NCBI GenBank assembly: GCA_018222585.1
Contig: JAAFAB010000006.1
Span: 205,395 to 269,394, forward strand
Origin: Paracoccaceae bacterium
Lineage (GTDB): Bacteria; Pseudomonadota; Alphaproteobacteria; Rhodobacterales; Rhodobacteraceae
Reading direction: 5' to 3'
DNA length: 64,000 bases
The notes beneath the pieces were generated by a model that was not told the origin of the DNA, made no database searches, and saw only the letters and a list, made by a program, of their open reading frames with translations. This document shows positions 57,655 to 64,000 of the stretch, in pieces. Every line of letters starts with the position of its first letter. Position 1 is the stretch's first letter. Position numbers and translations under genes: made by a program.

Positions 57655-58531
57655 CGGATGCAGCTCCATGCATGAGCTCTATCTGGTCATAGTGTTTGTC
57701 AAAGGCCTCTTTCAGCCATGCCAGACGAACTTTGTAGTGACCTTCAGGGTCCCCGTCCGGGAGTTCGAGATGATCTGTATCTTTCAGCAATTCGGTCAGG
57801 AAGTCGATCATTTCAGTACCGTCATCCGTAGAGGAGTTGACCTGTAGCTGTTTTACTTCTTCCGTTTTACCCACGCCCGTCGTGAAGAATTTTAGCACGT
57901 CGTCTACCACTCCTTTCCTCAGAGATCCCTTGCCGCGGCCCATGGAGACTTCGATGTGGATGCGAGGTGCTTCAGCAATTTCAGCAAGACGTTTGGTCGA
58001 TGCAATGACAGACCCGACCTCACCTTCCACCGCAGCGAGGTTCGTAGGCTGGGCAATGGTGAAAGAGAGCTTGGTGGGTTTCCCCTTGTTGTACTTCTCC
58101 CACGAGTCCCGCCGGATCATGGCCCTCACGTTATATACTTGGCTTGTATCGATTTCCTTCAGATACAGCATCAGTCTGTTTATCGAGACGGCGCGGGTAT
58201 CAAACTGGATCGCGATGATCGCCAAGCGTCGGTGGTACCTAAACGCAATGCAGTGCCCCAACCCGCCGCCTTCGCTGACTGACAGGCGCGCAAGCCCTTC
58301 AGAGTTTGCCTCCGGAGGGATATCACCAGTTTGCTTTCGTACGATCTCTCCTGCCGTATATTCACCATAGTCCGCGAGGCGTTCCAGTCGGAGAACATGC
58401 CCTTCAACCACGCGTTCGCGACCGCTAGCCTTGTCGCTTAGAGCATGGGCCGCCCACAATGCCTTTTCTAAGTCCGGTACGTTCTTACCGGCCTTACCCA
58501 CATGGAAAAATCTGACAGTTACCTTGCTCAT
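57641..58531 (-). CDS. Unknown cytosolic protein, partner of the small membrane protein, prophage cargo
   Basis: I do not recognise the family with confidence. It has 296 residues, no membrane segment and no signal peptide. It starts MSKVTVRFFHVGKAGKN, with a central segment GEGGGLGHCIAFRYHRRLAIIAIQFDTRAVS written here as neighbouring pieces (SEGGGLGHCIAF, IAIQFDTRAVSINRLMLYL), a region RIHIEVSMGRGKGSLRKGVV, and an acidic C-terminal part. No nuclease, ATPase or protease motif stands out. It is the first gene of a two-gene minus-strand unit with the membrane protein. A cytosolic protein plus a four-helix membrane protein parallels known two-gene phage defence systems such as Kiwa in plan, but homology is not claimed. 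Confidence 0.65.
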   Translation of the reverse strand: MSKVTVRFFHVGKAGKNVPDLEKALWAAHALSDKASGRERVVEGHVLRLERLADYGEYTAGEIVRKQTGDIPPEANSEGLARLSVSEGGGLGHCIAFRYHRRLAIIAIQFDTRAVSINRLMLYLKEIDTSQVYNVRAMIRRDSWEKYNKGKPTKLSFTIAQPTNLAAVEGEVGSVIASTKRLAEIAEAPRIHIEVSMGRGKGSLRKGVVDDVLKFFTTGVGKTEEVKQLQVNSSTDDGTEMIDFLTELLKDTDHLELPDGDPEGHYKVRLAWLKEAFDKHYDQIELMHGAASDGIS

Positions 58532-58586
58532 GAAGACCTTCTCAAAATGTGATGCTTGCCAATTAACAGGGTGTCCACAGTAGAAC

Positions 58587-59429
58587 TTATTCCTCGGCGG
58601 TATGCCCCCACCAGACCACCTTCCCGATCACGTTCACCTCTGACCAGCGGTCCTTGCTGAGGAACTCGGGCGGGACATCCGGATTGTCGGAGACCAGGAT
58701 GATGACATCGCTGAGTTGCGCCAGGCGCTTCACCCGCGCACCCTCCTCCGTGGTGAAGGCGTAGATCGGGCCTTTACGCGACTTGTAGTCCGGCGGCCGC
58801 CTCGGGATCTCTCGCTTCGACGTATCGATCAGCACCATGTCGCCAGGACAGATCGTCGGCATCATACTCTCGCCAAGCTCACCATGTGCAACGCGGGCCA
58901 GAACGGCATTCGCGGGCGAGATCCCGATCCGGCTCAGCCAGGCCCGCTTGAAAGCCAGGTGATCCACAACCGGTTCCTCCCCGTTGTGCGCACCGCCGCC
59001 GGCCGCCAGCGTCGCGGCGTGAACGGGGATCTTGGCAAACTCAGAAAGCTCTGTCGGAGGTGTCATCGCCCTGCGGCCCTGACCCGTCCAGGTCTTGAGG
59101 TCGATATCGATGGTCGACCCGTCGTCTCGGTGAGCAACGAAGTCGGGACCCCGGCCGGTTTCGTCGGGCGAGATCGAGATAACCCCGCTTAGTTTCTCCA
59201 AGAGTTCTTCGGGGACCTGAATTCGGCGAGGGCCTAAGTACAATTCGAGCCCAAGGGCTTCCGCAAGCGCTGCAACTTTGTCGAAACGTGGAGCTGATCC
59301 GCGTCGCATATTCTGAAAGGCAGTGTTGTCAGATTTGCCGAAAGCGCGTGCGCCTACCTCGGCCTGTGACAGGCCGAGCCGTTCTCGCTCCGACTCAAAG
59401 AGCGACAATATCTCCTCGGGCTCATACAT
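58587..59429 (-). CDS. LexA/CI-type phage repressor (HTH plus S24 peptidase)
   Basis: Prophage repressor of 280 residues. The N-terminal helix-turn-helix covers residues ~15-60 (RLGLSQAEVGARAFG, DNTAFQNMRRG). The C-terminal S24 autoprotease has Ser188 in GELGESMMPTICPGD and Lys234 in EEGARVKRLAQ. An Ala-Gly pair in TLAAGGGA (~141-147) is a likely self-cleavage site, so induction by RecA is expected. ATG 59429 is preferred; an in-frame ATG at 59444 would lie inside the first operator. It is divergent from the Cro/Ner-like gene. Unlike phage Mu itself, which uses a non-cleavable repressor, this is a LexA-like type. Confidence 0.88.
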   Translation of the reverse strand: MYEPEEILSLFESERERLGLSQAEVGARAFGKSDNTAFQNMRRGSAPRFDKVAALAEALGLELYLGPRRIQVPEELLEKLSGVISISPDETGRGPDFVAHRDDGSTIDIDLKTWTGQGRRAMTPPTELSEFAKIPVHAATLAAGGGAHNGEEPVVDHLAFKRAWLSRIGISPANAVLARVAHGELGESMMPTICPGDMVLIDTSKREIPRRPPDYKSRKGPIYAFTTEEGARVKRLAQLSDVIILVSDNPDVPPEFLSKDRWSEVNVIGKVVWWGHTAEE

Positions 59430-59430
59430 G

Positions 59431-59519
59431 GTGTAAATTTGCACTTACTTAAAACCCGAGCGCAAGCGAATTGCGCTGAGAGTGTAAAATGAGATTGACA
59501 TGCTGGTGTATTTTTACAT
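59431..59519. promoter_or_regulatory. Prophage operator region with GTGTAAA-type sites
   Basis: GTGTAAATTTGCAC at 59431-59444 is nearly palindromic. GTGTAAAATGAG starts at 59482 and GTGTATTTTTACAT at 59506-59519 is again near palindromic. These AT-rich sites lie between the divergent repressor and Cro-like genes and are likely bound by both proteins. Confidence 0.55.
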
Positions 59520-59528
59520 ATTTGAGGC

Positions 59529-59774
59529 ATGCAGTATGTTCACCTCATAACCCTTGCAGAGGCCTTGGCAGGTCACTTGAACCGCTCCGAGGCGACAATC
59601 TCGAATTGGTGCGTCGGTAACGCAGTGCTCTTTAAGCGGTTGCGCTCGGGCAATGGCTGTACGCTCAAGACGGCGAACCGTGCGGTCCAACATCTATCCG
59701 ATATCTGGCCGTCCGATCTCACCTGGCCGACTGACATCCCGCGCCCCGCGCCCAACCGGAAGGAGGTGGCGTGA
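59529..59774 (+). CDS. Cro/Ner-like small DNA-binding protein
   Basis: 81 residues. A helix-turn-helix is likely in LAEALAGHLNRSEATISNWCVGN, with a tail LSDIWPSDLTWPTDIPRPAP common in Rhodobacterales phage early proteins. It is the first plus-strand gene after the operators, where Ner lies in Mu. The GAGG at 59524-59527 is very close to ATG 59529, so translation may begin in an unusual way or slightly downstream. It overlaps the next gene by one base. Confidence 0.65.
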   Translation: MQYVHLITLAEALAGHLNRSEATISNWCVGNAVLFKRLRSGNGCTLKTANRAVQHLSDIWPSDLTWPTDIPRPAPNRKEVA

Positions 59775-60106
59775 TGGCTGTCTTCGAGTTTGACCTGGTC
59801 AACCGAATTGCCACAGCGAGCTCTGGGGCGTCACATCCTATCGAGATTGCGCAGGATGGGACGATCCACTGGGTCCCCCCCAAACCGGCGGAAGGCGATC
59901 TTCAAGCAATATGTGAAGCATTCGTTGCCGATGGTCGTGAGGTGCCAACCGCCATTCGCGACCTGCTTCTTCCGGCAGATCGTCGATCTCATTGCAAAGA
60001 AAACTCGCCCGCATCCCAAACGCTCCCCGGTGCCGACCCGAATGTTGCCGAAGCCATTCCCGGTTCCCGACCGTCAAGGGATCCTCTGAAAGGAGGGTTT
60101 CAATGA
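59774..60106 (+). CDS. Hypothetical phage early protein
   Basis: 110 residues from ATG 59774, preceded by GGAGGTG; a GTG three bases earlier is also in frame. The N-terminal half (FEFDLVNRIATASS, PIEIAQDGTIHWVPPKPAEGD) looks folded, while the C-terminal half is rich in Ser and Pro. No family is recognised. It overlaps the next gene by four bases. Confidence 0.5.
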   Translation: MAVFEFDLVNRIATASSGASHPIEIAQDGTIHWVPPKPAEGDLQAICEAFVADGREVPTAIRDLLLPADRRSHCKENSPASQTLPGADPNVAEAIPGSRPSRDPLKGGFQ

Positions 60107-60600
60107 TCACGCGCCACTCTTCCGCGTCTGGAGTGGGGACGGGCCATTCGGTCGATCCGCAGGAAATCGCGATCAGGAACAGTTCCTTGCGAAGGTCTGA
60201 TGTCCGGATCAACGTCAACGGGTTCCCGTCGAATAGTGGCGACGGCTCTCTCACCCAATTCATCGAATCCCCCCATCCGGTTTCCCACCCGTCGGATGGT
60301 AGGGGCGGCTCTGGCAGCGAGAAAGCGGAAATGCACCGCTGCCAGAGCTTGCCGATCGGGGGCCGTCATCACCGCTCCCTCGAAACCCTCCGCTTCGTCC
60401 CCCCTTCGCCTGAGTCCCCGGGCGTTGCGAAGCGTGAGCCCGCCAGGCCGCGCATGCTGCCACCACTCCGCGCGGCCTGGCGCCGGATTTGCATCATTTC
60501 TCGCTGGATCGACGACGGTTGGGTCGGTGACCTGATCGGCGCGATCTGCCTGTTCATCATCCTCTTCATGGGGCTGTTTATGGGGGTCCTCTTCTCATGA
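60103..60600 (+). CDS. Hypothetical phage protein with C-terminal membrane segment
   Basis: 165 residues from ATG 60103, with AGGAGGG upstream. The first ~115 residues are polar and low-complexity. The last ~30 form a membrane helix after IDDGWVGDLIG (AICLFIILFMGLFMGVLFS). The helix-with-DGWVGDLIG ending suggests a small tail-anchored early protein. Function unknown. It overlaps the next gene by four bases. Confidence 0.5.
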   Translation: MITRHSSASGVGTGHSVDPQEIAIRNSSLRRSDVRINVNGFPSNSGDGSLTQFIESPHPVSHPSDGRGGSGSEKAEMHRCQSLPIGGRHHRSLETLRFVPPSPESPGVAKREPARPRMLPPLRAAWRRICIISRWIDDGWVGDLIGAICLFIILFMGLFMGVLFS

Positions 60601-60818
60601 CCAAGCGCTTCAACCCGGCATCTGAAGCAGTTGCTTTCCGCCTCTGGCAGCACTGCCAGGGCAACGGCTGGGACTGCACGATCGCTGAAGCAGCGGTCGC
60701 CATCGACGAACCTGTCAGGCGGGTCTGCCGCATCGCCGGCCACAAGGGATGGGGGCACCGTTTCCGCGCCACTCGCAGGGACGCCTCGGCTGCCTTCGAA
60801 GCTGAGGCCGCGCACTGA
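60597..60818 (+). CDS. Hypothetical small phage protein, possible helix-turn-helix
   Basis: 73 residues. The core CTIAEAAVAIDEPVRRVCRIAGHKGW has the spacing of a helix-turn-helix, followed by a charged tail. It is in the same overlapping early operon. No known family is assigned. Confidence 0.5.
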   Translation: MTKRFNPASEAVAFRLWQHCQGNGWDCTIAEAAVAIDEPVRRVCRIAGHKGWGHRFRATRRDASAAFEAEAAH

Positions 60819-60819
60819 C

Positions 60820-61053
60820 ATGCATGCGGCCTCGCTCTCCTCTCCTCGTCTGGTGCGCGTCCGTCAGCTCCTGGCTGACGGCAAGCCGCACACGACGCGG
60901 GAGATCGTGAGAAAGGCCCAGGTCATGGCGGTGAACGCCTGCATCTCCGAGCTGCGCAGCCACGGCGCGCAGATCCATTGCGACCGGCGGCGCGTCAACG
61001 GCGCTGTCCGCTTCTACTACACGATGACGAAAGGCCCTGCCGAGAATGGCTGA
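60820..61053 (+). CDS. Small phage protein with winged-helix-like domain
   Basis: 77 residues from ATG 60820, one base after the preceding stop. RVRQLLADGKPHTTREIVRKAQVMAVNACISELRSHG resembles the helix-turn-helix of small regulatory proteins, ending in a wing (IHCDRRRVNGAVRFYYTM). A longer open frame upstream is a shadow of the previous gene. It overlaps the ParB-like gene by 8 bases. Confidence 0.55.
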   Translation: MHAASLSSPRLVRVRQLLADGKPHTTREIVRKAQVMAVNACISELRSHGAQIHCDRRRVNGAVRFYYTMTKGPAENG

Positions 61054-61891
61054 CATCCTGACTACCATCACCGAACTTCCCATCGACGAGATCGAGGTCG
61101 TGGACCGCTTGCGCCCTGTCAGCGAGGCAGGCGTGCAGGCGATCATCGCTTCGATCGGCGAGTTGGGGGTGATGAAGGATCCGATCCACGTCCGGCGGAT
61201 GAAGAACGGCAAGACGCGCCTCTTGGCGGGTCTGCACCGCCTGACCTCCGCGCGGGAACTCGGCTGGCAAACGATCAAGGTGACCTGCTGGCGGTGCAAC
61301 GACGACTTCGCCCGGCTGATGGAGATCGACGACAATCTGGCCGGTGCCGAGCTGACCGCTCTGGACACGGCCGTCTTCCTGGCCGCACGCAAGCGCGTCT
61401 ATGAGAAGCTGCACCCGGAGGCCAAGGCCGGTGGCGATCGTCGTAGCGCCGATTTTCAAACGGACACGATGTCCGTTTGGTCTTTTGCTCGTGCGACAGC
61501 TGAAAAGTTTGGGATCACCGAGCGCCATGTGCGCCGCATGGTGGCGGCGGGCGAGCGCCTGGCGGGTGACGAGGTTTCCCGCCTGCGCCGCGCGCCCAAG
61601 CCAGTCGCCCTGGCTGATCTGCAGGTGATCGGCACCCTCGGGCCAACCGACCGCTACGCCGTTGTCGATGCCCTGGCCGAAGGCCGCGCCAAGTCCGCAG
61701 GAAAGGCCATGGCGGCGATCAAGGCCAGCACCGGCGGCTCCCCGGCTCCGGTCGATCCGACCGAGAAGGCCTTCCTGGATCTCATGGAAGCCTGGAAGCG
61801 CGCGCCCGCCACGGCCCGGCGGCGGTTCCTCGACGAATGCGGCGGCGATGTCTGCGCGATGATGCCGAAGCCGGAGGTGGTCCAGGCATGA
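61046..61891 (+). CDS. ParB/Srx-domain protein of the prophage early region
   Basis: 281 residues. The N-terminal ParB-like domain has LPIDEIEVVDRLRPVSEAGVQAIIASIGELGVMKDPIHVR in outline, with the motif RLLAGLHRLTSARELGW. A central helix-turn-helix (TAEKFGITERHVRRMVAAGERL) follows, then a basic helical C-terminus. Such genes precede the transposase in Mu-like phages of Rhodobacterales. The role may be in replication or partition-like DNA binding. It overlaps muA by four bases (ATGA). Confidence 0.8.
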   Translation: MADILTTITELPIDEIEVVDRLRPVSEAGVQAIIASIGELGVMKDPIHVRRMKNGKTRLLAGLHRLTSARELGWQTIKVTCWRCNDDFARLMEIDDNLAGAELTALDTAVFLAARKRVYEKLHPEAKAGGDRRSADFQTDTMSVWSFARATAEKFGITERHVRRMVAAGERLAGDEVSRLRRAPKPVALADLQVIGTLGPTDRYAVVDALAEGRAKSAGKAMAAIKASTGGSPAPVDPTEKAFLDLMEAWKRAPATARRRFLDECGGDVCAMMPKPEVVQA

Positions 61892-64000
61892 AGGATTTCG
61901 TGGTCGCAAAGGAATGGTGGACAGCCAGCGAGATCGGCGCGGCCGGCCTGCCGGACATGCCGAGGACCCAGCAGGGCGTTGATGCGTTGGCCAAGTCTCT
62001 TGGCTGGCGGGCACAACCGGAGTTCGCCCGGCGCAGGTCGGGCCGCGGGGGTGGCTGGGAATACCACTGGCGCCTGTTCCCGTCGCGGGCACAGCGCGAG
62101 CTCCTGGCTGCGAGCGAGGCCACCTCGGGCGAGGATGGCCAGGACATGGACCGGGGAGAGGCCTGGGCCTGGTTCGATGGGCTGCCAGAGGCGACCAAGT
62201 CGACCGCGAAGGAGCGCCTGCGCGTCCTGAAAGAGGTCGAGAGCCTCACCATGGCGACGACCAAGTACCTTGCCGTTTCCATGGTTTCCAAGCGGATCGG
62301 CAAGAGCGAGCGGACCATCTGGAACTGGTTCGGCATGGTCGAAGGCGTGGATCCGGCTGATTGGTTGCCCCGCCTCGCACCGCGTCACCGGACAGGAAAG
62401 AGCGCCGGTCAAAGGGCAGAAGCAGGACAGAACTTTTATGTCTGGCTGCTGGCTGATTTTCTCCGACTGGAGGCACCCAGTTTCCGGTCCTGCTACCGTC
62501 GGGTGATGCGTCTCTGCGAGCATCATGGCGTCAGTGCTTTGAATGAGCGCACTGCCAAGCGCTGGCTCGATCGAGAGGTGCCGCGCGTCCGTCAGGTCTA
62601 CCTGCGCGAGGGCGAGCGTGGCCTGATGAAATGCTTCCCGCCGCAGATCCGCGACCGCTCCGGCCTCGCCGCCCTGGAGGGCGTCAATGCCGACTGCCAC
62701 AAGATCGACGTCTTCGTCACCTGGCCCGGCTACGAGAAACCAATCCGTCCCCAGATTGTGGCCTTCCAGGACCTCTACTCGGGCAAGATCCTCGCGTGGC
62801 GTGTCGATGTCGACCCGAACAAGGTCGCGGTCATGTCGGCCTTCAAGGAGCTCTTGGAGACATGGGGCATTCCGCAGCACTGCCTCTTCGACAACGGCCG
62901 TGAGTTCGCGAACAAGTGGCTGACCGGCGGGGCCCCGACCCGGTTCCGTTTCAAGGTCCGCGAAGACGAGCCACTGGGCGTTCTGTCGATGCTCGGTGTG
63001 AAGATCCACTGGGCCACACCGGGTCATGGTCAGGCCAAGCCCATCGAACGGGCGTTCCGCGACCTCGCGAGCGATGTAGCCAAGGATCCTCGCTTCGCCG
63101 GCGCCTATGTCGGTCATCGCCCGGATGCGAAGCCGGAGAACTACATGTCCCGAGCGATCGAGCTGGAAGACTTCCTGGCTGTCGTCGCCGAAGGCATCGC
63201 CGAACACAACGCGCGCCTTGGCCGCCTCAGTGAAACGGCCCAGGGCCGGAGCTTCGACCAGACCTTTGCCGAGAGCTACGCTCGGGCGCCGATCCGAAAG
63301 GCTACGGAAGAGCAGCTCCGCCTGTGCCTGATGGCCCAGAAGGTCTGCAAGCTGCACGCCACCCACGGTCGCATGACGCTGCACAAGAATGGTTATTGGT
63401 CGGACTGGATGAACGAGCTTGCGGGCCAGGAGGTCGTGGCACGCTTCAATCCCGAAGACCTGCATGCCGGCGCCCACATCTACAGCCTGGCAGGTGAGTT
63501 CCTGGGCTTTGCCGAGTGCCAGGAGAAGTCCGAGTTCTTCGATCTCGCCTCGGCCGAAGCAGCCGCGCGCGAGCGCCGCCGGAACATCAAGGCCCAAAGG
63601 CAGGCCGCCAAGGAGCTGCGCCCCATTTCGGTCGGCGGTCTCGCCAGCGCGCTCGACAGCCTGCCGAAGCGAACTGAGACCACCGTTGAGGCGAAGGTCG
63701 TCAAGCTGGCGAACCGCACGGAGATCCAACGCCTTGAAGACCGGAAACGGGGTGCGCTGATCACGAAACCCGTGCCGACCCCGGAGACCTCGCCCGAGCA
63801 GGATGCCCAGCTGCTGGAGTTCAACGCCAGCTTCGGAACCAGAAAGCCTGCGGCAGAACCCCAGGAGACCGCGCGAGACCGCTTCTTCCGCGCCAAGGAG
63901 ATCGAAGAGCGCTCGGAAGCTGGCGCGCCGGTCGGCCGCGAAGAAGCCGCCTGGTACCGCCGCTACGCCGAGACGGCCGAGTACCGGTCCAACCTGACGA
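61888..64000 (+). CDS. MuA-type DDE transposase (3' end outside the window)
   Basis: Carries out phage transposition and integration. Open from ATG 61888 to the window edge, 704 codons without a stop. The N-terminal Mu-type DNA-binding domain is WWTASEIGAAGLPDMPRTQQG. In the catalytic core Asp269 lies in VNADCHKIDVFV, Asp335 in CLFDNGREFANK and Glu387 in GQAKPIERAFRD, close to Mu D269, D336 and E392. Mu-transposase C-terminal beta-barrel and a charged helical tail follow, where MuB contacts would be. MuA has 663 residues; this one is longer. Confidence 0.95.
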   Translation, partial: MKDFVVAKEWWTASEIGAAGLPDMPRTQQGVDALAKSLGWRAQPEFARRRSGRGGGWEYHWRLFPSRAQRELLAASEATSGEDGQDMDRGEAWAWFDGLPEATKSTAKERLRVLKEVESLTMATTKYLAVSMVSKRIGKSERTIWNWFGMVEGVDPADWLPRLAPRHRTGKSAGQRAEAGQNFYVWLLADFLRLEAPSFRSCYRRVMRLCEHHGVSALNERTAKRWLDREVPRVRQVYLREGERGLMKCFPPQIRDRSGLAALEGVNADCHKIDVFVTWPGYEKPIRPQIVAFQDLYSGKILAWRVDVDPNKVAVMSAFKELLETWGIPQHCLFDNGREFANKWLTGGAPTRFRFKVREDEPLGVLSMLGVKIHWATPGHGQAKPIERAFRDLASDVAKDPRFAGAYVGHRPDAKPENYMSRAIELEDFLAVVAEGIAEHNARLGRLSETAQGRSFDQTFAESYARAPIRKATEEQLRLCLMAQKVCKLHATHGRMTLHKNGYWSDWMNELAGQEVVARFNPEDLHAGAHIYSLAGEFLGFAECQEKSEFFDLASAEAAARERRRNIKAQRQAAKELRPISVGGLASALDSLPKRTETTVEAKVVKLANRTEIQRLEDRKRGALITKPVPTPETSPEQDAQLLEFNASFGTRKPAAEPQETARDRFFRAKEIEERSEAGAPVGREEAAWYRRYAETAEYRSNLT

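Larger units (their letters stand above)
56863..64000 (+). mobile_element. Mu-like transposable prophage, left part (right end outside the window; left boundary approximate)
   Basis: The order repressor (minus), operators, Cro/Ner-like gene, small early genes, ParB-like gene and MuA-type transposase (plus) is the early region of Mu-like phages. Candidate end repeats GAACCTACAA lie at 56872, 56908 and 56977. Two cargo genes sit between the left end and the repressor, in DNA visibly less GC-rich than the host flank. The exact left end could be near 56863 or at the gene break at 56595. MuB, head and tail genes would lie to the right. All early genes look intact, so the prophage may be functional. 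Confidence 0.85.

Overview
The window is a GC-rich chromosomal segment from an alphaproteobacterium, most likely a Rhodobacterales (Roseobacter/Paracoccaceae-type) species. The support is the GC-skewed codon use, dense operons with ATGA overlaps, the Agrobacterium-type oxidative galacturonate genes, a cobalamin riboswitch on class Ib ribonucleotide reductase, a LodA/LodB pair, and a Mu-like prophage early region of the type common in this order. The genus cannot be fixed from the sequence alone.

Layout. 1-1377 is the 3' part of recJ. 1504-21183 is a pectin/galacturonate catabolic island lying between two identical tRNA-Glu genes with matching promoters. It holds a GntR regulator, kduI-kduD on the plus strand, and a long minus-strand operon running from an alpha-galacturonidase (20722) through a TogMNAB-like ABC importer, polygalacturonase, GH105 hydrolase, pectin esterase, uronate dehydrogenase, a broken semialdehyde dehydrogenase, kdgD, gci and gli to kdgK (4799). 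A shared YTGTATGAYA motif marks the promoters. 21338-24673 is a LodA/LodB-type quinoprotein oxidase and its flavoprotein partner. 24690-32654 is a glucose-type module: glucokinase, ABC importer, and a divergent two-component system.

32742-36990 is a cobalamin riboswitch followed by nrdH-nrdI-nrdE-nrdF. 37064-38158 is znuA under a double Zur-type operator. 38210-40763 is an Lrp regulator with arginase and ornithine cyclodeaminase (arginine to proline). 40791-53001 is an amino-sugar island: nagB, a ROK kinase, ABC importer genes, an argininosuccinate-lyase paralogue, a ROK repressor, a large PIG-L (LmbE) deacetylase fusion and an EamA exporter. 53363-56170 is a DUF2339 multi-spanning membrane protein.

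From about 56.6-56.9 kb to the right edge is the left part of a Mu-like prophage: candidate transposase-binding end repeats, a less GC-rich two-gene cargo module (membrane protein plus unknown cytosolic protein), a LexA-like repressor, operators, a Cro/Ner-like gene, small early genes, a ParB-like protein and a MuA-type DDE transposase cut by the window end.

How it works together: oligogalacturonides and methylated or galacturonosyl oligomers are apparently imported and then de-esterified and depolymerised inside the cell. The products enter either the KduI/KduD/KdgK route or the oxidative Udh/Gli/Gci/KdgD route. The last oxidative enzyme is disrupted by two lesions. Strongest candidates for new biology are the amino-sugar operon with a fumarase-superfamily lyase and no nagA, the prophage cargo pair, and the riboswitch leader with its short peptide ORF and alternative pairing.
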